Positions 9,402-18,034 of a DNA stretch of 57,037 nucleotides are shown in pieces. Each line of letters begins with the position of its first letter. Within the stretch, counting starts at the first letter, position 1. A program made the position numbers and the translations under genes. The notes under the pieces are model-generated. The model was not told where the DNA came from. It worked only from the letters and a program-made list of their open reading frames with translations, and did not search any database. The stretch comes from Oscillospiraceae bacterium (GTDB lineage: Bacteria; Bacillota; Clostridia; Oscillospirales; Oscillospiraceae): NCBI GenBank assembly GCA_015068125.1, contig SVLD01000010.1, positions 1-57,037 on the forward strand, given 5' to 3'.

Positions 9402-10706
9402 ATGCAAAAAAACAAGCCCGGCAGTAAATTTTACCTTGCCCTTGTGATCTTCTCCCTGGTGGGACAGGTGGCATGGGTCGTGGAAAATATGTACTTAAAC
9501 GTCTTCATCTATAAAATGTTCCACGCCAGCGCGGAGCAGATCTCCTTCATGGTCGCGGCCTCCGCCGTTACCGCCACAGTGACCACCCTGCTCATCGGTG
9601 CGCTGTCCGACAAGCTGGGCAAGCGGAAGGTTTTCATCTGCGCCGGCTATATCCTGTGGGGCATTTCCATTTTGGGCTTCGCCCTGATCCGGGTAGACAC
9701 GGTGCATTCCCTGTTTTTCCCCATGATGTCCATGAGCGGCGCGGCCATGAGCTTGTGCATCACTCTGACCATCGCACTGGACTGCATCATGACCTTCTTC
9801 GGTTCTTCTGCCAACGATGCCTGCTTTAACGCGTGGCTCACCGATTCCACCGACGAGACCAACCGCGGCACCGCCGAAGGCATCAATGCCATGATGCCCC
9901 TGCTGGCAATTTTGGTGGTTTTCGGCGGCTTTATGGGCATGGATCAGAGCAAGGCAGAGGATTGGACGCTGATCTTCACCATCATCGGTGCCGTAGTGGT
10001 GGCGCTGGGCATCGCCGGCTTCTTCCTCATTAAGGACACCGGCGTGAAAATGGCGGAAAACCAGAATTATTTCGCCAACATTTTCTACGGCTTCCGCCCC
10101 AGTGTGGTCAAAGCCAACAAGCCGCTGTATATGACACTGATCCTGCTGGCACTGTTTAATATCTCCATCCAGATCTTCATGCCCTATCTGATCCTCTACT
10201 ACACAGAAACCCTGGGTCTTAAGGATTACGTGTTGATTTTCGCCCCGGCCATCATCGTTTCCGCGGTGTTCACCGCCCTGTACGGCAAGGTTTACGACAA
10301 ATTCGGCTTCCGGACCGCCATCATTCCCACCCTTGCCATGCTGATGGTGGGTTATGCGATCCTGTACGTTGTCCATGACACTGTGATGGTATTTATCGGA
10401 AGTCTGATCATGATGTGCGGTTATATCGGCACCGGTGCCATGATCGGTGCGCTGATCCGCGACTACACCCCTGAGAACAAGTCCGGTATGTTCCAGGGTC
10501 TGCGGATCGTGGGTCAGGTGCTGATCCCCGGTGTCATCGGCCCGGCCATCGGCGCAGCGGTGCTGCAAAACGCCAAAACCGTGGTCAATTCTGACGGAAC
10601 TACCTCCTTTGTTCCCAACGCGAATATTTTCCTCACCGCATTTCTGGCCGGCGTCGTAGCCTGCCTGATCCTGATTCCACTTTTCAAAATGCTGAAGAAA
10701 AAATAA
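9402..10706 (+). CDS. MFS transporter, probably for a sugar or glycoside
   Basis: Predicted 434-residue protein with about 12 membrane spans. The loop between helices 2 and 3 reads GALSDKLGKRK, the classical major facilitator signature. A pause between two six-helix halves is visible around residues 210-230 (KDTGVKMAENQN). The substrate cannot be read from the sequence. The next gene on the same strand is a GH2 glycosidase, so uptake of an oligosaccharide or glycoside that the enzyme then cleaves is a reasonable guess. The stop codon TAA runs directly into the end of a class A repeat, which separates the two genes by 236 bases without a visible terminator, so co-transcription is possible. Confidence 0.8.
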   Translation: MQKNKPGSKFYLALVIFSLVGQVAWVVENMYLNVFIYKMFHASAEQISFMVAASAVTATVTTLLIGALSDKLGKRKVFICAGYILWGISILGFALIRVDTVHSLFFPMMSMSGAAMSLCITLTIALDCIMTFFGSSANDACFNAWLTDSTDETNRGTAEGINAMMPLLAILVVFGGFMGMDQSKAEDWTLIFTIIGAVVVALGIAGFFLIKDTGVKMAENQNYFANIFYGFRPSVVKANKPLYMTLILLALFNISIQIFMPYLILYYTETLGLKDYVLIFAPAIIVSAVFTALYGKVYDKFGFRTAIIPTLAMLMVGYAILYVVHDTVMVFIGSLIMMCGYIGTGAMIGALIRDYTPENKSGMFQGLRIVGQVLIPGVIGPAIGAAVLQNAKTVVNSDGTTSFVPNANIFLTAFLAGVVACLILIPLFKMLKKK

Positions 10707-10928
10707 ATTGGAATTTCGCGTTCTGTTGCGAAAGGAATTGTTGCATCATAGATGCGACAGCGCCTGTAAGGCGCAAAAGCTTCTCCCTGGGGAGAAGCTG
10801 GCAAAAATCGGCTCTTCGCAACCGATTTTTGACTGATAAGGGGGCGGCGGTGATACCCCTCATCCGGCGCTGCGCGCCACCTTCCCCCCAGGGGGAAGGT
10901 TATGAACAGAGCGATAAACCAAAATTGG
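10705..10928 (+). repeat. Interspersed repeat, class A, copy 1
   Basis: About 224 bp. The left end AAATTGGAATTTCGCGTTCT overlaps the MFS stop codon, and the right end GCGATAAACCAAAATTGG adjoins the GH2 SD. Internal hairpins include CTTCTCCC-tggg-GAGAAG-like, a perfect ATCGGCTCTTCG...CGAAGAGCCGAT-like pairing, GGCGCGCAGCGCC-like and CCTTCCCCC/GGGGGAAGG. Other copies are at 39122 and 51493, with a fragment at 31681. Confidence 0.85.
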
Positions 10929-10942
10929 AAAGGACATCATCT

Positions 10943-12610
10943 ATGCCCATTGATTTAACAACAAAGCAGGGCGAAGCCCTCCTTGCGTCCAATGAAACAC
11001 CTTGGCAGGTCTACCCCAGACCCCAGTTAAAGCGCAATAGTTATGTAAACCTCAACAGCCAGTGGGAATTTTCCGCCGGCGACGAGGACTTCTCCCAAAC
11101 CATCCGTGTGCCTTTCTGCCCGGAGAGCCAGCTTTCCGGTATCCATCAACACTTTCCGGAAGGTCAGCCCCTGCATTACCGTCGCAAATTCACCCTCCCG
11201 GAGGGCTTTAACAAGGGCCGTGTTCTGCTCCATATCGGCGCGGCGGATCAGATCGCAAAAGTTTATGTAAACCAAAAGCATCTGGCCACCCACGAAGGCG
11301 GCTACGAGTCCTTCACCGTGGACATCACCGACGCGCTGCAGGCAGAAAATGAGCTGGTGATCACCTGCACCGACGACCTGCGCGACCAGACCTTCCCCTA
11401 CGGCAAGCAGGTCATGAAGCGCGGCGGTATGTGGTACACCCCGGTCAGCGGCATCTGGCAGAGCGTGTGGCTGGAAAGCGTACCGCGCAGCTACATCCGC
11501 CGGCTGAACATCGTAAACCGGGGCGCCTCCGTCACCATTTCCGCCGAGCCGGCCATGGACGGAACGATCATCATCCCCGGTCTGGGCGAATACCCTCTGG
11601 GCAGCACCATCACGCCGGAAAATCCCCATTTCTGGAGTCCGGAAGACCCCTATCTTTACGATTTTACCGTGGAAACCGCCGAGGATCGGGTGGAAAGCTA
11701 CTTCGCCATCCGCTCGCTGGAGATCAAGACCATCGACGGCCTGCCCAGACTCTGCCTCAACGGCAAGCCCTACTTCTTCCACGGCCTGCTGGATCAGGGC
11801 TACTGGCCCGACGGCCTGTTCACCCCCGCCGACCCGGGCTGCTACGCCGAAGACATCCTTGCCATGAAGGCGCTGGGCTTTAATATGCTGCGCAAGCACA
11901 TCAAGGTGGAGCCGGAGGAATTCTACTACCAGTGCGACAAGCTGGGTATGGTGGTCTTTCAGGATATGGTCAACAACGGTGACTACAGCTTTTTCCGGGA
12001 TACTGCTCTGCCCACCGTGGGCATCCAGAAGCTAAACGACAGGAATCTGCACAAAGACCCCAAGACCCGCCGGCGTTTTCTGGACGCCATGGCCGCCACC
12101 GTCCGTCAGCTGCAAAACCATCCCAGCATCTGCTACTGGACGATCTTCAACGAAGGCTGGGGTCAGTTCGACAGCGACAACGTCTGCGAGCAATTCCGCA
12201 AATTGGACGACACCCGGTTTATCGACACCACCTCCGGCTGGTTCCGCCGCAGCAACACCGATGTGGACAGCCGCCACGTCTACTTCAAGCCCGTGAAGCT
12301 GAAGCCTTCGGATAAGCCGCTGGTATTGTCCGAGTTCGGCGGCTACTCCTTCAAGCCCGAGGATCACGTGTTCAATACCGAGCAGACCTACGGCTACGGC
12401 AAATTTGAGGATATGGAGGAATTTGCCGACGCGGTGGAGGCACTGTATCTGAACGAGATCCTGCCGGCCAGGGCCGTGGGACTCAGCGCCGCGGTGTATA
12501 CCCAGGTCTCCGACGTGGAGGACGAGACCAACGGCCTTCTGAGCTACGACCGGAAGGTCACCAAGCTGGACGCAAAGCGCATGACCGCCATCGCCGAACT
12601 GCTGAAATAA
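10943..12610 (+). CDS. Glycoside hydrolase family 2 enzyme (beta-galactosidase/glucuronidase type)
   Basis: Predicted 555-residue cytoplasmic enzyme with no signal peptide. The domain order is that of GH2: a jelly-roll sugar-binding domain (about residues 40-190, with RRKFTLP and the GGMWYTPVSGIWQSVWLE signature), a short immunoglobulin-like domain, and a TIM barrel. The acid/base Glu is in TIFNEGW (near residue 400) and the nucleophile Glu in LVLSEFGGYS (near 460). The start at 10943 is chosen because GGAAAGGA precedes it at good distance; a longer frame upstream lies within a repeat. At about 555 residues it is compact for the family, closer to glucuronidases than to LacZ. Substrate is uncertain. 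It probably works with the upstream MFS transporter. Confidence 0.85.
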   Translation: MPIDLTTKQGEALLASNETPWQVYPRPQLKRNSYVNLNSQWEFSAGDEDFSQTIRVPFCPESQLSGIHQHFPEGQPLHYRRKFTLPEGFNKGRVLLHIGAADQIAKVYVNQKHLATHEGGYESFTVDITDALQAENELVITCTDDLRDQTFPYGKQVMKRGGMWYTPVSGIWQSVWLESVPRSYIRRLNIVNRGASVTISAEPAMDGTIIIPGLGEYPLGSTITPENPHFWSPEDPYLYDFTVETAEDRVESYFAIRSLEIKTIDGLPRLCLNGKPYFFHGLLDQGYWPDGLFTPADPGCYAEDILAMKALGFNMLRKHIKVEPEEFYYQCDKLGMVVFQDMVNNGDYSFFRDTALPTVGIQKLNDRNLHKDPKTRRRFLDAMAATVRQLQNHPSICYWTIFNEGWGQFDSDNVCEQFRKLDDTRFIDTTSGWFRRSNTDVDSRHVYFKPVKLKPSDKPLVLSEFGGYSFKPEDHVFNTEQTYGYGKFEDMEEFADAVEALYLNEILPARAVGLSAAVYTQVSDVEDETNGLLSYDRKVTKLDAKRMTAIAELLK

Positions 12611-12611
12611 C

Positions 12612-12643
12612 AAAAAGACGGGATCGTTGGATCCCGTCTTTTT
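12612..12643. terminator. Bidirectional terminator between GH2 and the DUF4234 gene
   Basis: Stem AAAAAGACGGGATC with its complement and a 4-base loop, with T runs on both strands. It serves two convergent genes. Confidence 0.9.
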
Positions 12644-12655
12644 ATTAATAATGTA

Positions 12656-13537
12656 TCAGCCGTTGATATTGTAATCCCGGTTGATCAGGTTCATAGCCTT
12701 GCAGAACTTGTGCAGATAAATGAAGGGGCCTACAATGATCAGCGAACCCAGAATATTCCACAGCCAGAAGGAGGCTGCGCTGAACTTGTATTTGATGCCG
12801 CGGCGCTTGAGCTCATCGCCGATACGGTTGCACAGACCATGGATCCATACGAAGGCATAAATGCCCAGCGTCAAAGCCGTCAGTATGGACACCCACATAT
12901 AATGCTGGGTCCGTTTGCCGTCGTGCTTGCTGGCGACCATGTTGATCTCCTCGGCAATGCGGCTCATGATGACCATATTGTAGATGCCGCCGGTGACAAG
13001 ACCCAGGAAAAACATCTTAGCCAGACCGCGGCGGTCAGGCAGCTGATAGGCAGGGCCATGGGCAACTGCCGCAGCCGGTGCCTGATACACAGATTGGAAT
13101 GCCGGCTGCGCGGTGGCAACAGGGGCAACCACGGGAACAGGCTGAGGTTGCGGCTGAGGCTGAGGAACATACTCATACTGAGGCTGAGACTGGGGAACAT
13201 ACTGAGGTTGGGGCTGGGGAGCGGGCGCAGGTGCAGCTTCTGCCACGGGAGCAGGCTCATAAGCAGGCGCAGGTGCAGCTTCTGCCACGGGAGCGGGCTC
13301 AAAAGCCGGGATGAACGCAGGCTCGGCAGCAGGTGCTGCTTCCGGCTCTGCAGGAACAAAAGCAGGCTCAGCAGGAACAAAGGCAGGCTCAGCGGGAATA
13401 AAGGCGGGTTCTGCGGGAATAAAGGCGGGTTCTGCAACGGGCTCGGCCACAGGTGCAGGTTCGGCCTGCTTTGCGCCGCACAGGGTGCAGAAACGAGCAT
13501 CGTCACGGATCTCTCCGCCACAGGAACAACATTTCAT
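12656..13537 (-). CDS. Zinc-ribbon, Pro/Ala-rich linker, DUF4234 membrane protein
   Basis: Predicted 293 residues in three parts. Residues 1-22 form a double CxxC zinc ribbon (CCSCGGEI...FCTLCGA). Residues 25-165 are a low-complexity linker with tandem EPAF[IV]PA units (21 bp each, about five) and two EPAPVAEAAPAPA units, then a Gln/Pro/Tyr-rich stretch. Residues 170-293 carry four hydrophobic segments matching DUF4234 (RRGLAKMFFLGLVTGGIYN and NRIGDELKRRGIKY). The function of DUF4234 is unknown. Zinc-ribbon plus DUF4234 proteins are common in Clostridia. The linker is a likely site of repeat-number variation between strains. The start at 13537 has GAGAGG nine bases upstream. Confidence 0.8.
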   Translation of the reverse strand: MKCCSCGGEIRDDARFCTLCGAKQAEPAPVAEPVAEPAFIPAEPAFIPAEPAFVPAEPAFVPAEPEAAPAAEPAFIPAFEPAPVAEAAPAPAYEPAPVAEAAPAPAPQPQPQYVPQSQPQYEYVPQPQPQPQPVPVVAPVATAQPAFQSVYQAPAAAVAHGPAYQLPDRRGLAKMFFLGLVTGGIYNMVIMSRIAEEINMVASKHDGKRTQHYMWVSILTALTLGIYAFVWIHGLCNRIGDELKRRGIKYKFSAASFWLWNILGSLIIVGPFIYLHKFCKAMNLINRDYNING

Positions 13538-13626
13538 ATGTATCGACCTCTCATAAAAGAATACGCCGGCAGGAAAGCCGCATCCCGCCGGCTATATTCA
13601 CAGTATAATACACCCCAAATCGTTTG

Positions 13627-14022
13627 TCAACGACCGGAAAAACGCGTCTTTTGCAATTGTTTTTCCGCAACAAAGTATATCTGCCTTGCCATCAGGCTCA
13701 CCGGGATCCACAGCAGCGAGAACCCCAGACACACCTGCCCCCGGTAGTTGTACAGTGCCTCCCGGTAATCCCAAACGGCGTGATCTGCATTGACGACCAG
13801 CCCGGTCAGCAGTTCCAAAAACGTGATCATGGCGGAGAAAATCAGCAGCTGCACCGCCAGCGGCACATTTTTCAGCAGCTTTCCAAGCTGCCCGATAAGC
13901 AGAAAACACAGGCCGCCCAAAATAAACATACTGCCGTGGCTGCGCCCCCGCCACAAAAATTCCAGCGCCATATAGCAACCGCCACCCAGATAAAACAACA
14001 CACAAGCCTTCCAAAATCGCAT
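13627..14022 (-). CDS. Small four-span membrane protein, putative ABC-transporter type IV (CmpB-like)
   Basis: Predicted 131 residues with four hydrophobic segments. The sequence WDYREALYNYRGQVCLGFSLLW matches in style the PF06541-type family (W.Y......N..G.I......W), known from small Firmicutes membrane proteins of unclear function. The start at 14022 (MRFWKACV) is supported by GGAGGGA eight bases upstream. The longer open frame to 14175 runs backwards across the tRNA-Met gene and is not credible. It is a single gene with no obvious operon partner. Confidence 0.65.
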   Translation of the reverse strand: MRFWKACVLFYLGGGCYMALEFLWRGRSHGSMFILGGLCFLLIGQLGKLLKNVPLAVQLLIFSAMITFLELLTGLVVNADHAVWDYREALYNYRGQVCLGFSLLWIPVSLMARQIYFVAEKQLQKTRFSGR

Positions 14023-14069
14023 ATTGATCCCTCCGTGGTCAGTATGCCCAAAAAAAGTTGATTTTTTAC

Positions 14070-14098
14070 TTGACAAACCCACACCTCTTGGATATAAT
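14070..14098 (+). promoter_or_regulatory. Consensus promoter of the tRNA-Met/tRNA-Glu unit
   Basis: Perfect -35 TTGACA (14070-14075), 17-base spacer, perfect -10 TATAAT (14093-14098). The first tRNA begins 41 bases later. Confidence 0.9.
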
Positions 14099-14139
14099 AA
14101 CAAAGCTATTCCGGCCAAGCCGGGATTTTGACCACTCAT

Positions 14140-14215
14140 GGCGGCGTAACTCAGTTGGTAGAGTACCCGGTTCATACCCGGTCTGTCACCTGTTCAAGTC
14201 AGGTCGCCGCTACCA
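14140..14215 (+). tRNA. tRNA-Met (CAT), elongator type
   Basis: A 76-base cloverleaf with encoded CCA. The acceptor stem GGCGGCG pairs with CGCCGCT (one G-U at the end). The anticodon loop TTCATAC gives CAT, and the T-arm is ACCTG-TTCAAGT-CAGGT. It lacks the initiator signs (no C1-A72 mismatch, no GGG/CCC anticodon stem), so it is read as elongator. The first anticodon-stem pair appears to be a C-U mismatch. Confidence 0.9.
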
Positions 14216-14290
14216 GGCCCGTTGGTCAAGCGGTTAAGACACCGCCCTTTCACGGCGGTAACATGGGTTCGATTCCCGTACGGGTCACCA
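14216..14290 (+). tRNA. tRNA-Glu (TTC)
   Basis: A 75-base cloverleaf with encoded CCA, starting on the base after the previous tRNA. Acceptor GGCCCGT pairs with ACGGGTC. The anticodon loop CTTTCAC gives TTC. Confidence 0.93.
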
Positions 14291-14325
14291 AAAAAGACAC
14301 CACCCAATAGGGTGGTGTCTTTTTT
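14290..14325 (+). terminator. Terminator of the tRNA operon
   Basis: Stem AAAAAAGACACCACCC with its complement around a short loop, followed by a T run. It starts on the last base of tRNA-Glu. Confidence 0.9.
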
Positions 14326-14560
14326 GGTTGTACGGGAATCGAAAGGCCGTTAAGAAAACATGCCGGGGCATGTTTTTAGGCCGTGGGAGATTCCCGCTCT
14401 TTCGGAGCGCAGTCCGTAGGACTGTGAAACGAAAGAGCGCCTCACATACCATACCACACTCACCGTTTGGTTTTTTATTTTGTCCTACGGGTCACTTATG
14501 CAGAGAAATCTCTGACAAGATATTGTTTTATGGACATTCTTGCAGTAAAATATAAGCATC
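14326..14560. other. Structured non-coding stretch with partial tRNA-Glu copies
   Basis: No gene is seen. Positions 14330-14343 are the exact reverse complement of the tRNA-Glu T-arm (14268-14281), and 14486-14495 (TACGGGTCAC) repeats its acceptor end directly. Hairpins occur at 14355-14376 (AAAACATGCC with its complement, followed by Ts) and at about 14396-14440 (GCTCTTTCG...CGAAAGAGC with an inner CAGTCC/GGACTG stem). This looks like the scar of an element that once used the tRNA as a landing site. Confidence 0.4.
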
Positions 14561-14581
14561 AAAAACCAGAGGTGCATGGCT

Positions 14582-16240
14582 ATGATCAATCTGAAGGCAA
14601 AACCGTTTTATTTGTCCGATGCGGACATTACCTGGGTGGAGGCCACAAAAAACGCAATGACCGAGGAAGAAATACTGCAGCAGCTGTTCTTCCCCCTGGC
14701 GGAAACCACGGAGGACGCTTACCTGCAGGCACTTTTGCAGCATAACCCCGGCGGCGTTCTGTTCCGCCCGAAAAGATCTGATACTTTGCGCAGCGCAAAC
14801 GCGTGGTTGCAGGCACATTCCAGGATTCCGCTGCTGATCGCCGCCAATTTGGAAAACGGTGGCAACGGTGCCATCACCGACGGCACGTTTTTCGCCAACC
14901 CCATGCAGGCTGCCGCCGCCAAAGACCCGGCATTGCAGGCCTATCGTTTGGCCACGGTGTCCTGCAGCGAAGCACGGGCGGTGGGCTGTAACTATTCCTT
15001 CGCTCCGGTGGCAGATATCGACAGAAACTATCATAACCCCATTACCAACGTGCGCACCTTCGGCTCCGATCCGCAGACCGTAAAAGCTTGCGCCTGCGCC
15101 TACGTGGAGGCCGCCAGGGAAAACGGTGTTGCCACTGCAGCCAAGCATTTTCCCGGCGATGGCGTAGATGAGGTGGATCAGCACATTCTGACCAGCGTAA
15201 ACAGCTTATCCTGTGAGGAATGGGACGAAACCTACGGTAACGTCTATCGCGCCCTCATCGACGCCGGTACCTTGACCGTCATGGCCGGACATATCGCCAT
15301 GCCGGCTTACCAGCAAAGGCTGAATCCGGCGCAGCCCAACAAACTGATCCCCGCCACCCTTTCTCCGGAATTGCTGGGCGGGCTGCTGCGGGGCAAGCTG
15401 GGGTTTAACGGCATGATCATCACCGATTCCAGCAGAATGCTGGGCTTCCACTGTGCTATGGATCGGGCGAGCGCCGTGCCGTATTGCATTGAAGCCGGCT
15501 GTGATATGCTCCTGTTCAACAAAAACTACGAAGAAGATCTGTCCTTCATGGCAAACGGGCTGAAAACGGGTATTTTGTCCCATCATCGGCTGGAAGAGGC
15601 CGTGACCCGGATCCTTGCGACCAAGGCCGCCATTGGCCTGCACAGGGCAGCTCCGACACCAGAGCTTGTGTACCGCGATGCGCACCGGGATTGGGTCGCG
15701 CAGTGTGCCGACGAGGCTGTGACACTGGTAAAGGATACCCAGCAGCTGCTGCCCATCACCCCGGAAAAACATCGCCGGGTACTGCTGGGCGTCACCGAAA
15801 ACCGCAACCAATGGGAACGGCTCACCGGTCGTTATGCCCGCCAATTGGAATCGGCAGGTTTTTCGGTTACCGTTTGGACACCGGATATGGCGCAAAAGGC
15901 GGAAACGGTGGAATCCTGGCGCGCAAAGTATGATCTGGTGATCTGGGTGGGCAATATTGCGCCCCAATCCAACAAAACCACCAACCGCCTGAACTGGACA
16001 GCCCCGGTGGATGTGGGCATGAATGCGCCCTGGTTCACGGAAGTGATCCCGACGGTTTTCATTTCCATGCAGAACCCTTACCATTTGCTGGATGTTCCTA
16101 TGATCAAGACCTATATCAACACCTACTCCGACCACGATGTCATGATCGACACCGTGATCGACAAGCTGACGGGCAAATCGGCCTTCACCGGAAAAAGCCC
16201 CGTGGATCCCTTCTGCGGCAAGCCGTATTTGCAATGGTAA
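14582..16240 (+). CDS. Glycoside hydrolase family 3 enzyme (NagZ-like)
   Basis: Predicted 552-residue cytoplasmic enzyme. A TIM barrel covers roughly residues 20-355, with AAKHFPGDGVDEVDQH, the equivalent of the KHFPGHGDT..DSH loop that carries the catalytic His/Asp dyad in NagZ-type GH3 enzymes. Here Asp replaces the usual second His of the motif. MIITDSSRM carries the nucleophile Asp. An alpha/beta domain follows from about 385 to 510. The second ATG (14582) fits the SD AGAGGTG better than the ATG at 14576. Likely substrates are beta-N-acetylglucosaminides (cell-wall recycling) or other beta-glycosides; the sequence alone does not decide. It is flanked by the tRNA region and a terminator. 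Confidence 0.8.
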   Translation: MINLKAKPFYLSDADITWVEATKNAMTEEEILQQLFFPLAETTEDAYLQALLQHNPGGVLFRPKRSDTLRSANAWLQAHSRIPLLIAANLENGGNGAITDGTFFANPMQAAAAKDPALQAYRLATVSCSEARAVGCNYSFAPVADIDRNYHNPITNVRTFGSDPQTVKACACAYVEAARENGVATAAKHFPGDGVDEVDQHILTSVNSLSCEEWDETYGNVYRALIDAGTLTVMAGHIAMPAYQQRLNPAQPNKLIPATLSPELLGGLLRGKLGFNGMIITDSSRMLGFHCAMDRASAVPYCIEAGCDMLLFNKNYEEDLSFMANGLKTGILSHHRLEEAVTRILATKAAIGLHRAAPTPELVYRDAHRDWVAQCADEAVTLVKDTQQLLPITPEKHRRVLLGVTENRNQWERLTGRYARQLESAGFSVTVWTPDMAQKAETVESWRAKYDLVIWVGNIAPQSNKTTNRLNWTAPVDVGMNAPWFTEVIPTVFISMQNPYHLLDVPMIKTYINTYSDHDVMIDTVIDKLTGKSAFTGKSPVDPFCGKPYLQW

Positions 16241-16278
16241 AGCAGTTAATCCGTCGTTCACGGTGCAACATATTGCCG

Positions 16279-16313
16279 AAAACAGGACTCTACCGGGAGT
16301 AGAGTCCTGTTTT
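16279..16313 (+). terminator. Terminator after the GH3 gene
   Basis: Stem AAAACAGGACTCTA with its complement and a 7-base loop, ending in a short T run. Confidence 0.85.
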
Positions 16314-16359
16314 CTACCCTCGGTAGAACGCGGCAGCACCCTTTTCTCCCAGATGCAGG

Positions 16360-16388
16360 GTGACACCGGCGGCAGCGTGGGCTATAAT
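16360..16388 (+). promoter_or_regulatory. Promoter of the degV gene
   Basis: -35 GTGACA (16360-16365), 17-base spacer, -10 TATAAT (16383-16388). Confidence 0.7.
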
Positions 16389-16450
16389 GAATACGTAATT
16401 TGGGGATAATTGCCCCGGAGCGTTATTACTACATCAGGAGCGTGTTTCAC

Positions 16451-17314
16451 ATGAACAACTATCAGATCCTCACCGATTCCGGCAGCGACCTCAGCCAGAC
16501 CATTCTGGATGAATTGAACGTCAAGCGCGCATCGCTGACCGTTAACTTCAAGGGTCAGACGCTGGCCGATTCTGTCGACGAGGGTATCAAGGATATTTAT
16601 GACGGTCTGCGTGCCGGCGCGGCCGCCACCACCTCCGCCATCAACCCCGAAAACTGGAAGGATGCCATGGAACCCTCCCTGAAGGAAGGCAAGGATCTGC
16701 TGGTCATTGCTTTTTCTTCCGGCCTGAGCACTACGTATCAATCCGCCGTCATCGCCGCAAATGAGCTGATGGAAACCTACCCCGACCGCCAGATCCGGGT
16801 GGTGGACAGTCTGTGTGCATCTCTGGGTCAGGGACTGCTGGTCTGGTACGCCGCCAAGAAGCGTGACGAGGGTCTTTCTCTTGACGCGCTGACTGCTTGG
16901 CTGGAAGAGAACAAGCTGCACCTTTGCCACTGGTTCACCGTGGATGAACTGTCCTATCTGAAACGGGGTGGCCGCGTCAGCGCAGCCACTGCACTGGTGG
17001 GCACCATGCTGAATATCAAACCCGTTATGCGGGTGGATAATGAGGGTCATCTGGTCAAATTCTCCACCGCCCGGGGACGCAAGGCATCCATCAAGGCCAT
17101 GGCCGACAAGCTGGGCGAGACCGGCATCCCCGGCGCCAACGACACTTGCTTCATCTGCCACGGCGATTGCATCGAGGATGCCCAGCTTTTGGCGAACATC
17201 ATCAAGGAGCAGCACGGAGTCAAGGAAGTCCACATCGGCTATACCGGCGCGGTCATCGGCTCTCACTCCGGCCCCGGCACTTTGGCGCTGTTTTTCCTTG
17301 GCAATCAGCGTTGA
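16451..17314 (+). CDS. degV: DegV family fatty-acid-binding protein (FakB-like)
   Basis: Predicted 287-residue soluble protein. N-terminal TDSGSDL, central SSGLSTTYQSA, GTMLNIKPVM and C-terminal SHSGPGTLALFFLG are the hallmark DegV motifs; the Ser/Thr and His residues in them hold the fatty-acid carboxylate. Family members of the FakB type present a fatty acid to the FakA kinase for incorporation into phospholipid. No fakA is in the window, so which fatty acid and which kinase are involved is open. The start at 16451 follows AGGAG by ten bases; the longer frame to 16400 has no SD. Confidence 0.88.
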   Translation: MNNYQILTDSGSDLSQTILDELNVKRASLTVNFKGQTLADSVDEGIKDIYDGLRAGAAATTSAINPENWKDAMEPSLKEGKDLLVIAFSSGLSTTYQSAVIAANELMETYPDRQIRVVDSLCASLGQGLLVWYAAKKRDEGLSLDALTAWLEENKLHLCHWFTVDELSYLKRGGRVSAATALVGTMLNIKPVMRVDNEGHLVKFSTARGRKASIKAMADKLGETGIPGANDTCFICHGDCIEDAQLLANIIKEQHGVKEVHIGYTGAVIGSHSGPGTLALFFLGNQR

Positions 17315-17359
17315 TTTTCTGCGAAAATTAAACAATCCGTTAACATTACCGCCATTCGG

Positions 17360-17387
17360 TTGCAATCTCCCGGTTTTGCCATATAAT
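17360..17387 (+). promoter_or_regulatory. Promoter of the 17.4-kb membrane/zinc-ribbon gene
   Basis: -35 TTGCAA (17360-17365), 16-base spacer, -10 TATAAT (17382-17387). Confidence 0.6.
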
Positions 17388-17428
17388 AAGCTTGTAACAA
17401 TCAAAACGATTGCACAGGTGATATTTGC

Positions 17429-17809
17429 ATGAGTAAAATTCGTATGTGGCTGCAGCGGTTCATGATGGGCCGTTACGGCACCGACAAGCTGAATATGGTG
17501 ATTCTGACCGCCGGTGTGGTGATCAGCGTGATCTCTATTTTTATACCGGATCCTCGGTGGCAGCTGATCCTGACAACCGCGTCCTACGCGATGATGATCT
17601 GGGCGATCTTCCGCTGTATGTCCCGCAACAGATATAAACGCTATCAGGAAAACCGCCGTTTTTTGATGATGATCGACCGGATCAAGGATCGGGAGCATCG
17701 GCATTTTGATTGTCCCAAGTGCCGCCAGCCGGTTCGTGTGCCCCGGGGGAAGGGCAAGATTGCCATCACCTGCCCCAGGTGTAAGGAGAAATTTATAAGA
17801 AAAACGTAA
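17429..17809 (+). CDS. Small two-span membrane protein with C-terminal zinc ribbon
   Basis: Predicted 126 residues. Two hydrophobic segments (about residues 22-60) are followed by a basic stretch and a zinc ribbon FDCPKCRQPVRVPRGKG...ITCPRCKEKF with two CxxC pairs, similar to MJ0042-type ribbons. The cytoplasmic ribbon would face nucleic acid or protein partners. No function is known to me. It has its own promoter and terminator and is single-gene. RBS AGGTGA precedes the ATG. Confidence 0.75.
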   Translation: MSKIRMWLQRFMMGRYGTDKLNMVILTAGVVISVISIFIPDPRWQLILTTASYAMMIWAIFRCMSRNRYKRYQENRRFLMMIDRIKDREHRHFDCPKCRQPVRVPRGKGKIAITCPRCKEKFIRKT

Positions 17810-17836
17810 AAAGCAGCGCTTTCGCGCTGCTTTTTT
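17808..17836 (+). terminator. Terminator after the 17.4-kb gene
   Basis: AAAAAGCAGCGC-tttc-GCGCTGC followed by six Ts; overlaps the stop codon. Confidence 0.9.
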
Positions 17837-17842
17837 GTGTGC

Positions 17843-18034
17843 CAAATTGGGATTTACGCTGCGTTAAATCCACGCACAATGTAAAGAATATGTCATTCCG
17901 AGGGAGCGTCAGCGAGTCGAAAAATCCACGCATTTCGTTTGCGTTTGCAGTAAGTTAGGTGCCAAGATGCCTCGACTTCGCTCGGCATGACAGCGTTATT
18001 TGTGATTTGCAACAGAGCGATAACCTAAAATTTG
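17843..18034 (+). repeat. Interspersed repeat, class C, copy 1
   Basis: 192 bp. The left end CAAATTGGGATTTACGCTGC and the right end GAGCGATAACCTAAAATTTG are the same inverted ends as in classes A, B and E. The core is a different sequence that starts TGTCATTCCGAG and ends CTCGGCATGACA, itself an inverted pair. It sits between two terminators. Confidence 0.8.

Noticed and set aside
13345..13445. CRISPR-like short tandem repeats
   Set aside because: The 21-bp units are in frame within a coding region, vary in sequence and have no spacers. No CRISPR array or cas gene is seen anywhere in the window.
13627..14175. Longer version of the small membrane protein starting at 14175
   Set aside because: It runs backwards through the tRNA-Met gene and its promoter; the ATG at 14022 has a good SD.
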